DNA of 54,599 nt. Origin: VMFW01 sp038058095 (lineage in GTDB: Bacteria; Patescibacteriota; Minisyncoccia; UBA6257; 2-01-FULL-56-20). The position numbers and the translations under genes are program-made. The DNA is taken from positions 1 to 54,599 of the forward strand of contig JBBUBW010000044.1 of assembly GCA_038058095.1 (NCBI GenBank), read 5' to 3'. Within the stretch, counting starts at the first letter, position 1. Each line of letters begins with the position of its first letter. Below the pieces are notes generated by a model. That model made no database searches. It saw nothing but the letters and a program-made list of their open reading frames with translations, and was not told where the DNA came from. Below, piece by piece: positions 15,393-23,062 of this stretch.

Positions 15393-16853
15393 TTACGATG
15401 TGATTGTCGCAATATCGTCAATAAAGCTGGCCGCCCGATCCACAACCGCCTGCCCATAAGTCCATAAATAGCTTTTCCACCGTCCCCCGGCATAATATTT
15501 TGCCGCCGCGCATCTTTCTTGGCTTGTCGGATTTGAATAAGCGCCCTTGCATCCGTTCATAGAATCTTGGAGATAAAGAGCGGTAGCTGTAAAGGCATCG
15601 GCATTGCTCCAAGGCGAGGCCGGATTATTTCCTGTGGCTTTTGCCACTTCATCTTTATAAAGATTCCAAGTCGATGGAATAAACTGAGCCGGCCCCATCG
15701 CCCCTCCATAAGCTCCATCTTTATTGGCGCAAGAAACCATTACCGAATCCGGACTAATATCCAAATCCTTAACTATCTCCAAAAAAAGCGGGATGTCGCG
15801 AGTAGGATGCATCGCGGTTTTATAATTGCAACGTCCCACATTTTTCCCCAAAGCCGACTCTCGATCCAAAACTGCCAAAATCAAAGCTGGAGCAATACCA
15901 GTCGCTTGGCTTGCTAGTTTAGCAAATTTGTAAGCATCCGCAAAGCTCATTTCACCTCCGCCTAAAAGTTGGAAAATTCTGCTTCGAATTTCGGCCGCAG
16001 TTTTCTTTGTTTCCTTAAGTAAGGACTGGTACTTGGATTCCTGGTTTTTAGTAATTGAAAGGAGCTCCCCTTTTTGGCCTTTTGTTTTTTCGGTTTCTTG
16101 CTTTTGGCTTTCTTGATATTGCTTTAACGTACTTTGATCGGCCTTAGCTAATCCTAATTGGTCCCGTTGCTCCCCTAGTCGATCTTGGAGGTCTGCGATT
16201 TTCTGAATTGCTGTCTGGAGACTATTTTGAAGCAAAGTCAAATCATTTAAGTCGTTAAAAAAATCAGAGATCTTCGGACTTTTTAGAAACACCTCCATCA
16301 TGCTCGACTGCTCGCTTTGATAAAGATCCTTTAAAATACCCGATAAAGATTTCTTATTAACGTCTATATTATTCCGTGTTGTCGTAATTTGATATTCCGT
16401 TTCATCAATCTTCTGGTCCAATTGGTTTATATTAAGCTTTATCGCTTTAATCTGAAGACTTAACCTGGAAACCTTCGTATCTAATTTTCCTATTTCGCCT
16501 TTTAAAGAACTACCTTGTTTCTGATAATTAGTAATCTGATCCTCATACTGGTCAATCTGGCCCTCAAGCGCCTTCAATTGATCTTCAAGAGCCCGGCGCT
16601 CTGCATCGGTACTTTGGGTTGTATCAGCTGCCAAAGTCGCCGTTGTTGGAGCCACCACCGACCCAAAAATAAGAAATACCACCGACACCATCACCATTAA
16701 AAACTTCATGGAAGCTATCAAAGATATCTTCCTCTCTCGCCGATAACCTAAATTAACCCGCTTGGGCAAAGACCCAAAAACATCCGCCCCCTTTCTAAAT
16801 CGGGGCGGCTTAACATCTCCTAGTAGTTTTGGCTTTAGAACAGGGAATTTCAT
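15393..16853 (-). CDS. coiled-coil murein hydrolase with lytic-transglycosylase domain
   Basis: This 486-aa protein has a basic N-terminus and a hydrophobic segment at about 47-70 with a likely signal cleavage near 76. A long coiled coil (about 82-290) like that of CwlO/PcsB/EnvC regulators follows, then a C-terminal lytic transglycosylase domain. Glu332 in LDRESALG is the likely catalytic acid, and GAMGPAQFIPSTW (about 385-396) is the MltB/SLT signature. It would cut glycan strands of peptidoglycan during growth or division. The coil suggests recruitment or autoinhibition, as in FtsEX partners, but no FtsEX gene is in the window. An internal ATG at residue 49 is an alternative start. An extended -10 (TGTTAGAAT) lies 11 bases upstream of the ATG. 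Confidence 0.88.
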   Translation of the reverse strand: MKFPVLKPKLLGDVKPPRFRKGADVFGSLPKRVNLGYRRERKISLIASMKFLMVMVSVVFLIFGSVVAPTTATLAADTTQSTDAERRALEDQLKALEGQIDQYEDQITNYQKQGSSLKGEIGKLDTKVSRLSLQIKAIKLNINQLDQKIDETEYQITTTRNNIDVNKKSLSGILKDLYQSEQSSMMEVFLKSPKISDFFNDLNDLTLLQNSLQTAIQKIADLQDRLGEQRDQLGLAKADQSTLKQYQESQKQETEKTKGQKGELLSITKNQESKYQSLLKETKKTAAEIRSRIFQLLGGGEMSFADAYKFAKLASQATGIAPALILAVLDRESALGKNVGRCNYKTAMHPTRDIPLFLEIVKDLDISPDSVMVSCANKDGAYGGAMGPAQFIPSTWNLYKDEVAKATGNNPASPWSNADAFTATALYLQDSMNGCKGAYSNPTSQERCAAAKYYAGGRWKSYLWTYGQAVVDRAASFIDDIATITS

Positions 16854-16905
16854 TCTTCCCTTTTATTCTAACAGAAAAACTCCCAAAAACTAACCCGGTA
16901 CCCCT

Positions 16906-16941
16906 ACTTCGGTCTTTTTTAGACGCTTTAGTGTCCGAAGT
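16906..16941. terminator. hairpin downstream of rplY
   Basis: ACTTCGG (16906-16912) pairs with CCGAAGT (16935-16941). A T-run lies within the loop rather than after the stem, so it may be part of a repeat rather than a terminator. Confidence 0.4.
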
Positions 16942-16950
16942 TGCGGCACA

Positions 16951-17092
16951 GGGCTAACCCGGTGCTACAAGTGGGACATCTCTCTAATTCCCATTTCTCA
17001 AAAACCTATACATCGCGATAACCAACACCAAACTTAAAACATAGTGGAAAAATAAAATTCCCCTATCCCACTTGGTAGCTACCGGGCTAACC
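16951..17092. repeat. imperfect inverted repeat around a short hydrophobic frame
   Basis: The arms 16951-16979 and 17063-17092 share GGGCTAACCCGGT-like and ACAAGTGGGA-like blocks in opposite orientation. Between them the minus strand has an open stretch that could encode a hydrophobic peptide (FFHYVLSLVLVIAMYRFL) but has no ATG start. This could be a mobile hairpin element or a decayed small membrane-protein gene. Confidence 0.5.
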
Positions 17093-17746
17093 CTCCTTTT
17101 CTTTGGATTTTTCGGCTTTCTCGCTATCTCTTTCAGCCTTCTTCTCTTCTACCTCCACTTTCACCTCGGAAACATCCGTCGGCCCCTTCACTACTTCCTC
17201 TTCCTTCACCGCCACCATTGTTGCCACTGTTGTTTCTGGATCCACTAGAACCTTTACTTTCGGCGATACTTTGAGATCTTTAACGTAAATATTCGAAGAT
17301 AAATCTACAAGTAAACCTAAATCCACTTCGATGCGGCGCGGCAAGTCTGCGGGCAAAGCCTCTACCTCGATTTCATCCATTGATTTATTCAAAATTCCAA
17401 GTTTTTCCCTAACCGCTGGAGATTCTCCAATAAACTCAAGCGGGACCTTAGTTGTAATCTTCTCCGTCATTGTTACTCTGTAAAAATCCACGTGAGTCAC
17501 TTCGCCTAGAGTTCTGCCCTTTTGAACTTCGTAAATCAAAGCCGGCCACTTTTCGCCGCCAACATTTAAATTCACTATTGTATTCTCTCCGGCCTCCTTA
17601 AACACTTTAATAAATTCCTTGCCCAAAACAGCCAGGTGTTCATTTTTAAAACCGTGCCCGTAAACCTCGGCCGGGATTAGACCTTGTTTAAATAAACCCT
17701 TGCTAGCTTTACCAAGTTTTTCCCTCTTTTGAACTGTTAATTCCAT
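17087..17746 (-). CDS. rplY: ribosomal protein bL25 (CTC/TL5 family)
   Basis: This 219-aa long-form L25 has an N-terminal 5S-rRNA-binding domain (about 1-92; PAEVYGHG, NTIVNLNVGG, VQKGRTLGEVTHVDFYRV as key blocks) and the C-terminal TL5 beta domain (about 95-185, PLEFIGESPAV). A charged Lys/Glu-rich tail follows. It binds 5S rRNA in the large subunit. An extended -10 (TGCTATGAT) lies 17 bases upstream of the ATG, predicting a leader of about ten bases. Confidence 0.95.
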   Translation of the reverse strand: MELTVQKREKLGKASKGLFKQGLIPAEVYGHGFKNEHLAVLGKEFIKVFKEAGENTIVNLNVGGEKWPALIYEVQKGRTLGEVTHVDFYRVTMTEKITTKVPLEFIGESPAVREKLGILNKSMDEIEVEALPADLPRRIEVDLGLLVDLSSNIYVKDLKVSPKVKVLVDPETTVATMVAVKEEEVVKGPTDVSEVKVEVEEKKAERDSEKAEKSKEKEG

Positions 17747-17854
17747 GTTTTATTTAGAGAAAGATCATAGCAAATCCAAAGGAAAATGGCAAACCATCGT
17801 CCTCTTATTCATATTTTTTCGTATATTCGTAAACAATTCACATTTAGTAGCTAA

Positions 17855-17913
17855 CCCCGGAACTAATTTAGGAATTTTGCCTTTCTAAATCATTTCCTAA
17901 ATTAGTACTGGGG
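17855..17913 (-). terminator. hairpin terminator of the 417-aa gene
   Basis: ACTAATTTAGGAA (17862-17874) is perfectly complementary to TTCCTAAATTAGT (17894-17906), with CCCC/GGGG beyond. It follows directly on the stop at 17914. The T-run is weak. Confidence 0.65.
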
Positions 17914-19167
17914 CTAAATTTCAAAATATCCTTGGAGCAAATAATCTCTCGATTTCTTCTCGAGCTCCTCTTTGTCAAAATAAACCGAAAAAATCTTATT
18001 CCAAAGAGCTTCCTGATGATGGTAAAGATATTTCACCATATCTTTTTCTTTAACTAAAGACATCACAGTATCTACGATATTAAAACTCACCAAAGTGTCG
18101 CGGCCAATTTCGTCTTTAAAATAATCGCCCACCCAATCCAAATTTTCCCAAAAAAGAAGTTCCTTAGAAAAACCGTCTAATATATCTCCGATCTTCGCCA
18201 AATTTTCGCTCGCCTTAGCCCAATGAATCGCCTCGGGATTTATGTGAGGCACAAAAAGCCTCCAATCATTCTCGTCGTCTTTTGCCAAATATCTCTGCAC
18301 CACCAGCCACAAAGACCTATCGCTATCCGCAAAATGTCTGTCTAAAACATCTCCCCGCAAAAGCGAAGTAAAATTATTAGTAAAAGTAATTTTATTTTTT
18401 GCAATTTCCTGAAAAATTTTAGAATAAAAAGGAATTTCATAAAGATAATGCAATATCAACACAAACATCCTTAAAATCTCTCCCGAAATCCCAAGCATTG
18501 TCGGAATCACAAAAACCACCCCCAATTCTTTTAAGTGGCTTATATTGTGCCTCTTCTTAAGAACAAATTCCTGCGCCGAACTGCCCCACTTATCACTTAA
18601 TGCTTTGACCACAATTTCCCTCTCCTCAAAATCCTCCGGCATCAGCTTCTCGTATTGTTTGAAGAAAACCGTATTCAGCCACTCCCCTCCCTCGACAAAC
18701 CGTAGCGCGCTATAAACCTCATACAAATCCTCCTTCGCGAGCATCTCTTGAGCCGATGAATATCCCAACGCCTGCATCACTTTTTTCGGCGGCTCACTCA
18801 TTAAAAACTCCTTTGCTTTATCTAATTTCAAAAAAAATCCCTTAGGAGGATTAACCGCCCCTTTTGCCACGTCCACTATTTCCTGGCAATCCTTCGTCAC
18901 TTGGCAATTAGGATTCCCTAAAGATTGAAAAAGCCTGCGGTCATCTGATTCAATTTTCGAAATCAAAGCATCGTAAATTTCCTTGGCGTCGGACCCGCCC
19001 TGTACCCCTAAAGACAGCATCCGATCCTTCATTAAGGCATCGTTCTCTTCCATTATTTTATCCAACATCCCCTTTTTTCCGGTTATCGCCTCAAACTTTC
19101 GCTCAATCTTGGCAATATAATCCCTATCCGTCCTTAAAATCCTGGCAATCTCTTCGATTGAATTCAT
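17914..19167 (-). CDS. conserved-looking unknown protein, 417 aa
   Basis: I do not recognise this protein. It appears all-helical and soluble. It starts MNSIEEIARILRTDRDYIAKIE, which resembles a small helix-turn-helix or tetratricopeptide-like helical pair. It is rich in charged and aromatic residues, with a single hydrophobic stretch (FVIPTMLGISGEILRMFVLIL, about 218-239). The gene begins three bases after the PfkB kinase stop, so the two are almost certainly co-transcribed and may act together, but nothing visible says how. Confidence 0.75.
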   Translation of the reverse strand: MNSIEEIARILRTDRDYIAKIERKFEAITGKKGMLDKIMEENDALMKDRMLSLGVQGGSDAKEIYDALISKIESDDRRLFQSLGNPNCQVTKDCQEIVDVAKGAVNPPKGFFLKLDKAKEFLMSEPPKKVMQALGYSSAQEMLAKEDLYEVYSALRFVEGGEWLNTVFFKQYEKLMPEDFEEREIVVKALSDKWGSSAQEFVLKKRHNISHLKELGVVFVIPTMLGISGEILRMFVLILHYLYEIPFYSKIFQEIAKNKITFTNNFTSLLRGDVLDRHFADSDRSLWLVVQRYLAKDDENDWRLFVPHINPEAIHWAKASENLAKIGDILDGFSKELLFWENLDWVGDYFKDEIGRDTLVSFNIVDTVMSLVKEKDMVKYLYHHQEALWNKIFSVYFDKEELEKKSRDYLLQGYFEI

Positions 19168-19170
19168 ATA

Positions 19171-20238
19171 TTAAATTTTCTCTATTTTTACGCTTAACTT
19201 TTTCCATCTCGCCTGCGTCTCGAATTCTTTCTTGGTTAAAATCCCCGATTGTGCCCCTATTTCCTCAACATTCGCTGTTGCGTTCGCCGATCCCAGTTTT
19301 ATTCCATAAATAATATCCTTCTCTTTAAATTGAAATCTTTTAGTCTTGCTTGGCACCTGATACTTGGCACCTGATACTTGCCGCAGTAATCCCGCCACAA
19401 ACCCAGACCCAAAAGAATCTCCCGCTCCCGTTCTGTCGGCAATTCTTTTTTCTTTATATATTCCCGCTCGATAAATATTTTTCCCATCCGAAACCATCAC
19501 GCCCTTAGGCCCATCCGTCATCACCGCTAATCCTCCAACTAATTCATCGAATTTCTTAAAAATCCCTCGCTCATTTTTATACTCCACGCTCGTGAGATAT
19601 GCGCCCTCCTCACGATTCAAAACAATAATATCTAAATTATCAAAAATCGGCTTGAGTTTTTTTAGTCCTAACTCAATATAATGTTTTGATGGATTCATAG
19701 CGACGATCGCTCCTTTTTTTTTAAGTTTTTCCACAATATCCGCTACCACCGAAACCCGAATTGCGCCCGGCGCAATATAAACAAGATCAGCCATAAATTT
19801 CCCCTTAGGGATCTCTGAAAATAATAAATCTCTAGAAGCGCCGCGATAGTTCAAAATCGTTCGCTCGCCGTCAGGCGAGATTAGAATAACCGAATAAGCC
19901 GTTCCAATATTCTTATTAAAAACCACTAGTGGCTTAACCCCTTCTTCCCGCAAAACCCGCAAAACTTCTTCTCCGTTCTGGTCTCGTCCAATCTTTACCA
20001 AAGCTTCGGTTTCAAATCCTTGCCTGGCAAAAGTTATCGCCGCATTGGCCGCCCCGCCACCCAAAGTTAATAGCGGTTCTGAAATTTCCACCTTGCCCCC
20101 AAGTCCCACCGCGAAACACTGGGCCTCTCCTGTTGGGAAACCAGCTTTTCTAAGATGCTTGGGGTCATGTACTATTCTAAAAAAATCTCCCCGCAAAACA
20201 ATATCTCTAGTGGCCGTTCCAATCGTCAGAACCTTCAT
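19171..20238 (-). CDS. PfkB-family carbohydrate/nucleoside kinase
   Basis: This 355-aa protein is a ribokinase-fold sugar kinase. The N-terminal signature GGGAANAAITFARQG (about 61-75) and the C-terminal DRTGAGDSFGSGF block (about 268-280) supply the catalytic Asp and the anion hole. It phosphorylates a sugar or nucleoside with ATP; ribokinase or adenosine kinase is possible and substrate cannot be read. Residues near 287-297 (GAKYQVPSKTK) come from a 14-bp tandem duplication (19351-19378) inserted in frame. TATAAT ends seven bases before the ATG, suggesting a leaderless mRNA. The 417-aa unknown follows in the same operon. Confidence 0.9.
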   Translation of the reverse strand: MKVLTIGTATRDIVLRGDFFRIVHDPKHLRKAGFPTGEAQCFAVGLGGKVEISEPLLTLGGGAANAAITFARQGFETEALVKIGRDQNGEEVLRVLREEGVKPLVVFNKNIGTAYSVILISPDGERTILNYRGASRDLLFSEIPKGKFMADLVYIAPGAIRVSVVADIVEKLKKKGAIVAMNPSKHYIELGLKKLKPIFDNLDIIVLNREEGAYLTSVEYKNERGIFKKFDELVGGLAVMTDGPKGVMVSDGKNIYRAGIYKEKRIADRTGAGDSFGSGFVAGLLRQVSGAKYQVPSKTKRFQFKEKDIIYGIKLGSANATANVEEIGAQSGILTKKEFETQARWKKLSVKIEKI

Positions 20239-20245
20239 GATTATA

Positions 20246-20251
20246 ATTATA
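20246..20251 (-). promoter_or_regulatory. extended -10 of the PfkB operon (leaderless arrangement)
   Basis: Minus strand TGGTATAAT, with the hexamer at 20246-20251, ends seven bases before the ATG. Confidence 0.6.
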
Positions 20252-20325
20252 CCAGGACTTCCCTTCTCAACAAAATCATCTTCTCATCTTCCAATCTCTA
20301 TTCTCTAACCTCTACTTTCTATTTT

Positions 20326-21378
20326 CTAGTTACTATTTTCTATTTCTAAATACGGCTGAAAAGTAGGATTGATTTTAACCCTTATCGGCTCCACGCTATC
20401 AATCTTCCCATCTATAATCTTCACTTCCGCCACCAACCCCTCCATCGTTTCATCGGAAAAATTCTGGTCAAAAACAAAATTCCCTAAACTATATATAATC
20501 CAACCGTCTTTATATTGTTCAATTTCCTCCGGCACATGCGGATGATGCCCCACCACCAAATCCGCCCCGACCTCAATAAACTCGTGAGCTATTTTTTGCT
20601 GCGATAAACTCACCTTTGGCTGGTATTCCTCCCCCCAATGCATCGAAACTATCACTAAATCGGCTTTTTCCTTTAATTCCTTAATCTTCGTTTTGATTTT
20701 TGACACATCAAAGTCGCTTACTCCGGCTTGCCCTCCCTGAGCCGCCAGCCCTTTGGGCAAAAGGTTGGTATATGCTAGAAATGCCAATTTTTTTGATTTC
20801 ACTTCCAAAATCGCCGCCCCATTTGCTTCCTCATAATTTTTCCCGGCGCCGGCAAATTTAACCCCGCTCTCTTCCAAATAAGATCGCGTATCCAAAAGCG
20901 CGGTGGATCCATAATCCAAAATGTGATTGTTCGCTAAAGACACGACATCAAAACCCGCCCACCTCAAAGCTTCCGCCACTTTTGGGTCAAACCTAAAAGA
21001 ATAGATACTCCCCTGTTTTACTCCTCCACTAGATATCGGCCCCTCCAAATTTCCAAAAACCAAATCGGTTGAATTCAAGAAATCAGCCAAATTTAAAAAC
21101 GGATAATTAAAATCGCCGTGCTTCTTAATTTGGTTAGCCACTCCCCGGTCAAGCATTAAATCTCCCACCAAAATCAATTTAATCTCTTTGGCCTTAGCTA
21201 ATTCAACTTCTCTTTTCTCGGCCAGCAAACTGCCATATTTATCTCCAGTAATAACTGAACTGATAGCGGCTTTTAGTTCCGCTTCTTTAATAAAAGAAAA
21301 ATCAGTAGAAAAACTTATCACCCCTACCGCCAAAATTAACAGAAATCCAAAAAGAAAAAGATAATTCAAATATTTCAT
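20326..21378 (-). CDS. CapA-family (PGA_cap) metallophosphatase-fold protein
   Basis: This 350-aa protein has one N-terminal membrane helix or signal (about 5-23, LFLFGFLLILAVGVISF) and a calcineurin-like domain. Conserved blocks are VGDLMLDRGV, FGNLEGPISS, LANNHILDYG, MHWGEEYQ and VVGHHPHVPE, the usual CapA/PGA_cap metal-site motifs. Relatives help make or anchor poly-gamma-glutamate capsule; here it may act on the cell surface. No other capsule genes are nearby, so the substrate is unknown. Confidence 0.88.
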   Translation of the reverse strand: MKYLNYLFLFGFLLILAVGVISFSTDFSFIKEAELKAAISSVITGDKYGSLLAEKREVELAKAKEIKLILVGDLMLDRGVANQIKKHGDFNYPFLNLADFLNSTDLVFGNLEGPISSGGVKQGSIYSFRFDPKVAEALRWAGFDVVSLANNHILDYGSTALLDTRSYLEESGVKFAGAGKNYEEANGAAILEVKSKKLAFLAYTNLLPKGLAAQGGQAGVSDFDVSKIKTKIKELKEKADLVIVSMHWGEEYQPKVSLSQQKIAHEFIEVGADLVVGHHPHVPEEIEQYKDGWIIYSLGNFVFDQNFSDETMEGLVAEVKIIDGKIDSVEPIRVKINPTFQPYLEIENSN

Positions 21379-21418
21379 CCCTTCCTATAAAAATAACACC
21401 AAACCAATACCTAGCCAA

Positions 21419-21450
21419 GAAGAAGGCGGCCCTAAACGACCGCCTTCTTC
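21419..21450 (-). terminator. terminator of the 418-aa surface protein gene
   Basis: GAAGAAGGCGG (21419-21429) pairs perfectly with CCGCCTTCTTC (21440-21450). Confidence 0.75.
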
Positions 21451-21519
21451 AAACCCAGCATTTTTCCTTACTTCTACTTTCTATTTTCTAGATTCTAGAT
21501 TCTAGATTTCTGTTTATTG

Positions 21520-22776
21520 TCACAACTGGAGTAGAAGCAACTTCAATTGCTCAGCAATATTATTTAACTGCAATTGGATTGACTGCAGCGCCGAAGCTGA
21601 ATATGACGCACTGGGATAAGCTTGGTTTAGAACCGGCGCAATAGTTTTGGTTGGATATATCTTAGGCGAAACCGGGGTAGTTGAAGAAGCGGACACATTC
21701 ACTGTCACAGACCTTGAATCAGAGCCTCCGGCACCGTCAAAAACGTTAAATAATATAGTATGGCTGCCAGTAGTAGAAAAAGCATGCGAAGCGTTGGTTG
21801 TTGCTCCACTATTAACGTTCCCATTGCAACCACTTCCCGTCGAACAAGCTCCATCCCAATAAAAATAGTAAGAAAGGTTTGCGCCCTCCGGATCGGTTGC
21901 GTTCGCATACCACGTTCCACTCTGCCCCACTGTTAAACTAGTCGGCCCAGTAAAACTATTTATCACCGGCGGCTGGTTGGTAGCAGCTAATACGGTAACT
22001 AATTTATTAGCAGAAGTTGTTAAACCACCACTATCAGTAGCTCTAAGTGTGATAGTGTAATTCCCCGGTGTTGTATAGGATTGGGGGTAACTCCGTATTT
22101 GTCCACTCGGAACATTAGGATCATAAGTCATAAGAGTCCCGGAAGCGCCCCAACTCACACTGTTAGTAATCAATCCACCCTCCGGATCCGTTACCGCGAC
22201 CTGCCAATAATTTATCGTGTTAATATAAACACTCGTCGGTCCCGTAAAACTATTTATCACTGGAGGCATATTTACTACCGTTACACACCCCGTCGGCTCC
22301 GGTCCACCACTGAAAAGGTAATTAATTTCATCATTCACATCAAACACATCCGTTGCTCCACTCCCATTCACATCTGTCACATAAGTTGAGCTCCCATTGT
22401 TGAAAGCCACATCGATAATTATATTTAGATCAAAAATATTTGGCTGTCCATCCTTATTCACATCACCGCAATGAGCGATAGAAGAGGTAACTACCTTCTC
22501 AAGATAGCTTCCCACCGACCATCCGTCTGGCGGATTATCATAATTTACATTCCACCAAGTATATCCGCTACCACTCACTGGACCGCTAACGATATTTCCC
22601 AAAGCTCCCGCCGGTTGAGTTCCCAAAACCGTCCCGCTTGCGGTGGAAGGAAACGACCGAACATTCAATGTTGCTGTCGTCCACACTCTATCCCCTGCCG
22701 CAAACTGCGCGTGCGCCGCCGAAACCCCAAAAGCAAAAATAGAGATTCCCGCTAATAAAAATATGTATTTTTTCAT
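21520..22776 (-). CDS. secreted surface protein: SH3-like, dockerin and two PKD domains
   Basis: This 418-aa protein has a signal peptide (MKKYIFLLAGISIFAFGVS, cut near AHA-Q). A bacterial SH3-like module (about 28-92, TLNVRSFPS...GWSVGSYLE) follows, then a dockerin type I pair (about 98-160; GDVNKDGQPNIFDLN and VTDVNGSGATDVFDVN, Ca-loop residues D/N/D), and two PKD-like beta domains (about 170-265 and 268-362). A C-terminal amphipathic helix (IQLQLNNIAEQLKLLLLQL) closes it. It is probably displayed outside the cell, binding partners by dockerin. No cohesin was seen. AGGAGGGT lies about 20 bases before the ATG, beside a CCCGC/GCGGG hairpin. Confidence 0.85.
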   Translation of the reverse strand: MKKYIFLLAGISIFAFGVSAAHAQFAAGDRVWTTATLNVRSFPSTASGTVLGTQPAGALGNIVSGPVSGSGYTWWNVNYDNPPDGWSVGSYLEKVVTSSIAHCGDVNKDGQPNIFDLNIIIDVAFNNGSSTYVTDVNGSGATDVFDVNDEINYLFSGGPEPTGCVTVVNMPPVINSFTGPTSVYINTINYWQVAVTDPEGGLITNSVSWGASGTLMTYDPNVPSGQIRSYPQSYTTPGNYTITLRATDSGGLTTSANKLVTVLAATNQPPVINSFTGPTSLTVGQSGTWYANATDPEGANLSYYFYWDGACSTGSGCNGNVNSGATTNASHAFSTTGSHTILFNVFDGAGGSDSRSVTVNVSASSTTPVSPKIYPTKTIAPVLNQAYPSASYSASALQSIQLQLNNIAEQLKLLLLQL

Positions 22777-22955
22777 TATTGTTTAATTTTAACCCTCCTA
22801 GTCCCGCCAAGCGGGATTCTGGAGAATGATTTTTATTGTTTTAAGTATTTATTTTATACGCCACAAACATCCCCGAATTTTCGACCGCCAAACCCAAGGA
22901 ATTTTACAAACCCCCTAAAGACGTTCCTTCTGCACTCCTATTACAAACTTCCCTA

Positions 22956-22968
22956 ATTATACCCCCCC
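22956..22968 (-). promoter_or_regulatory. promoter with G7 tract next to TATAAT (418-aa surface protein)
   Basis: Minus strand: GGGGGGG (22962-22968) is followed directly by a perfect TATAAT (22956-22961). The predicted leader to the ATG at 22776 is about 175 bases. The 16 bases AATTTTTGAGGGGGGG are nearly identical to the promoter at 31807-31820. Confidence 0.65.
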
Positions 22969-22994
22969 TCAAAAATTGCGTCCTGTGGAAAACT

Positions 22995-23024
22995 AAAGGT
23001 GGCTTCCTTCTGGAAGCCACCTTT
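22995..23024 (-). terminator. terminator of the 915-aa surface protein gene
   Basis: AAAGGTGGCTTCC (22995-23007) pairs perfectly with GGAAGCCACCTTT (23012-23024) around a four-base loop. T-rich sequence follows on both strands. Confidence 0.85.
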
Positions 23025-23062
23025 TCTAAACCCAAAACTCTTCCTGTTTTCTATTTACTATC

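Noticed and set aside
16978..17062. Small hydrophobic peptide between inverted-repeat arms
   Set aside because: No start codon or ribosome site is present, so it is left as part of the repeat.
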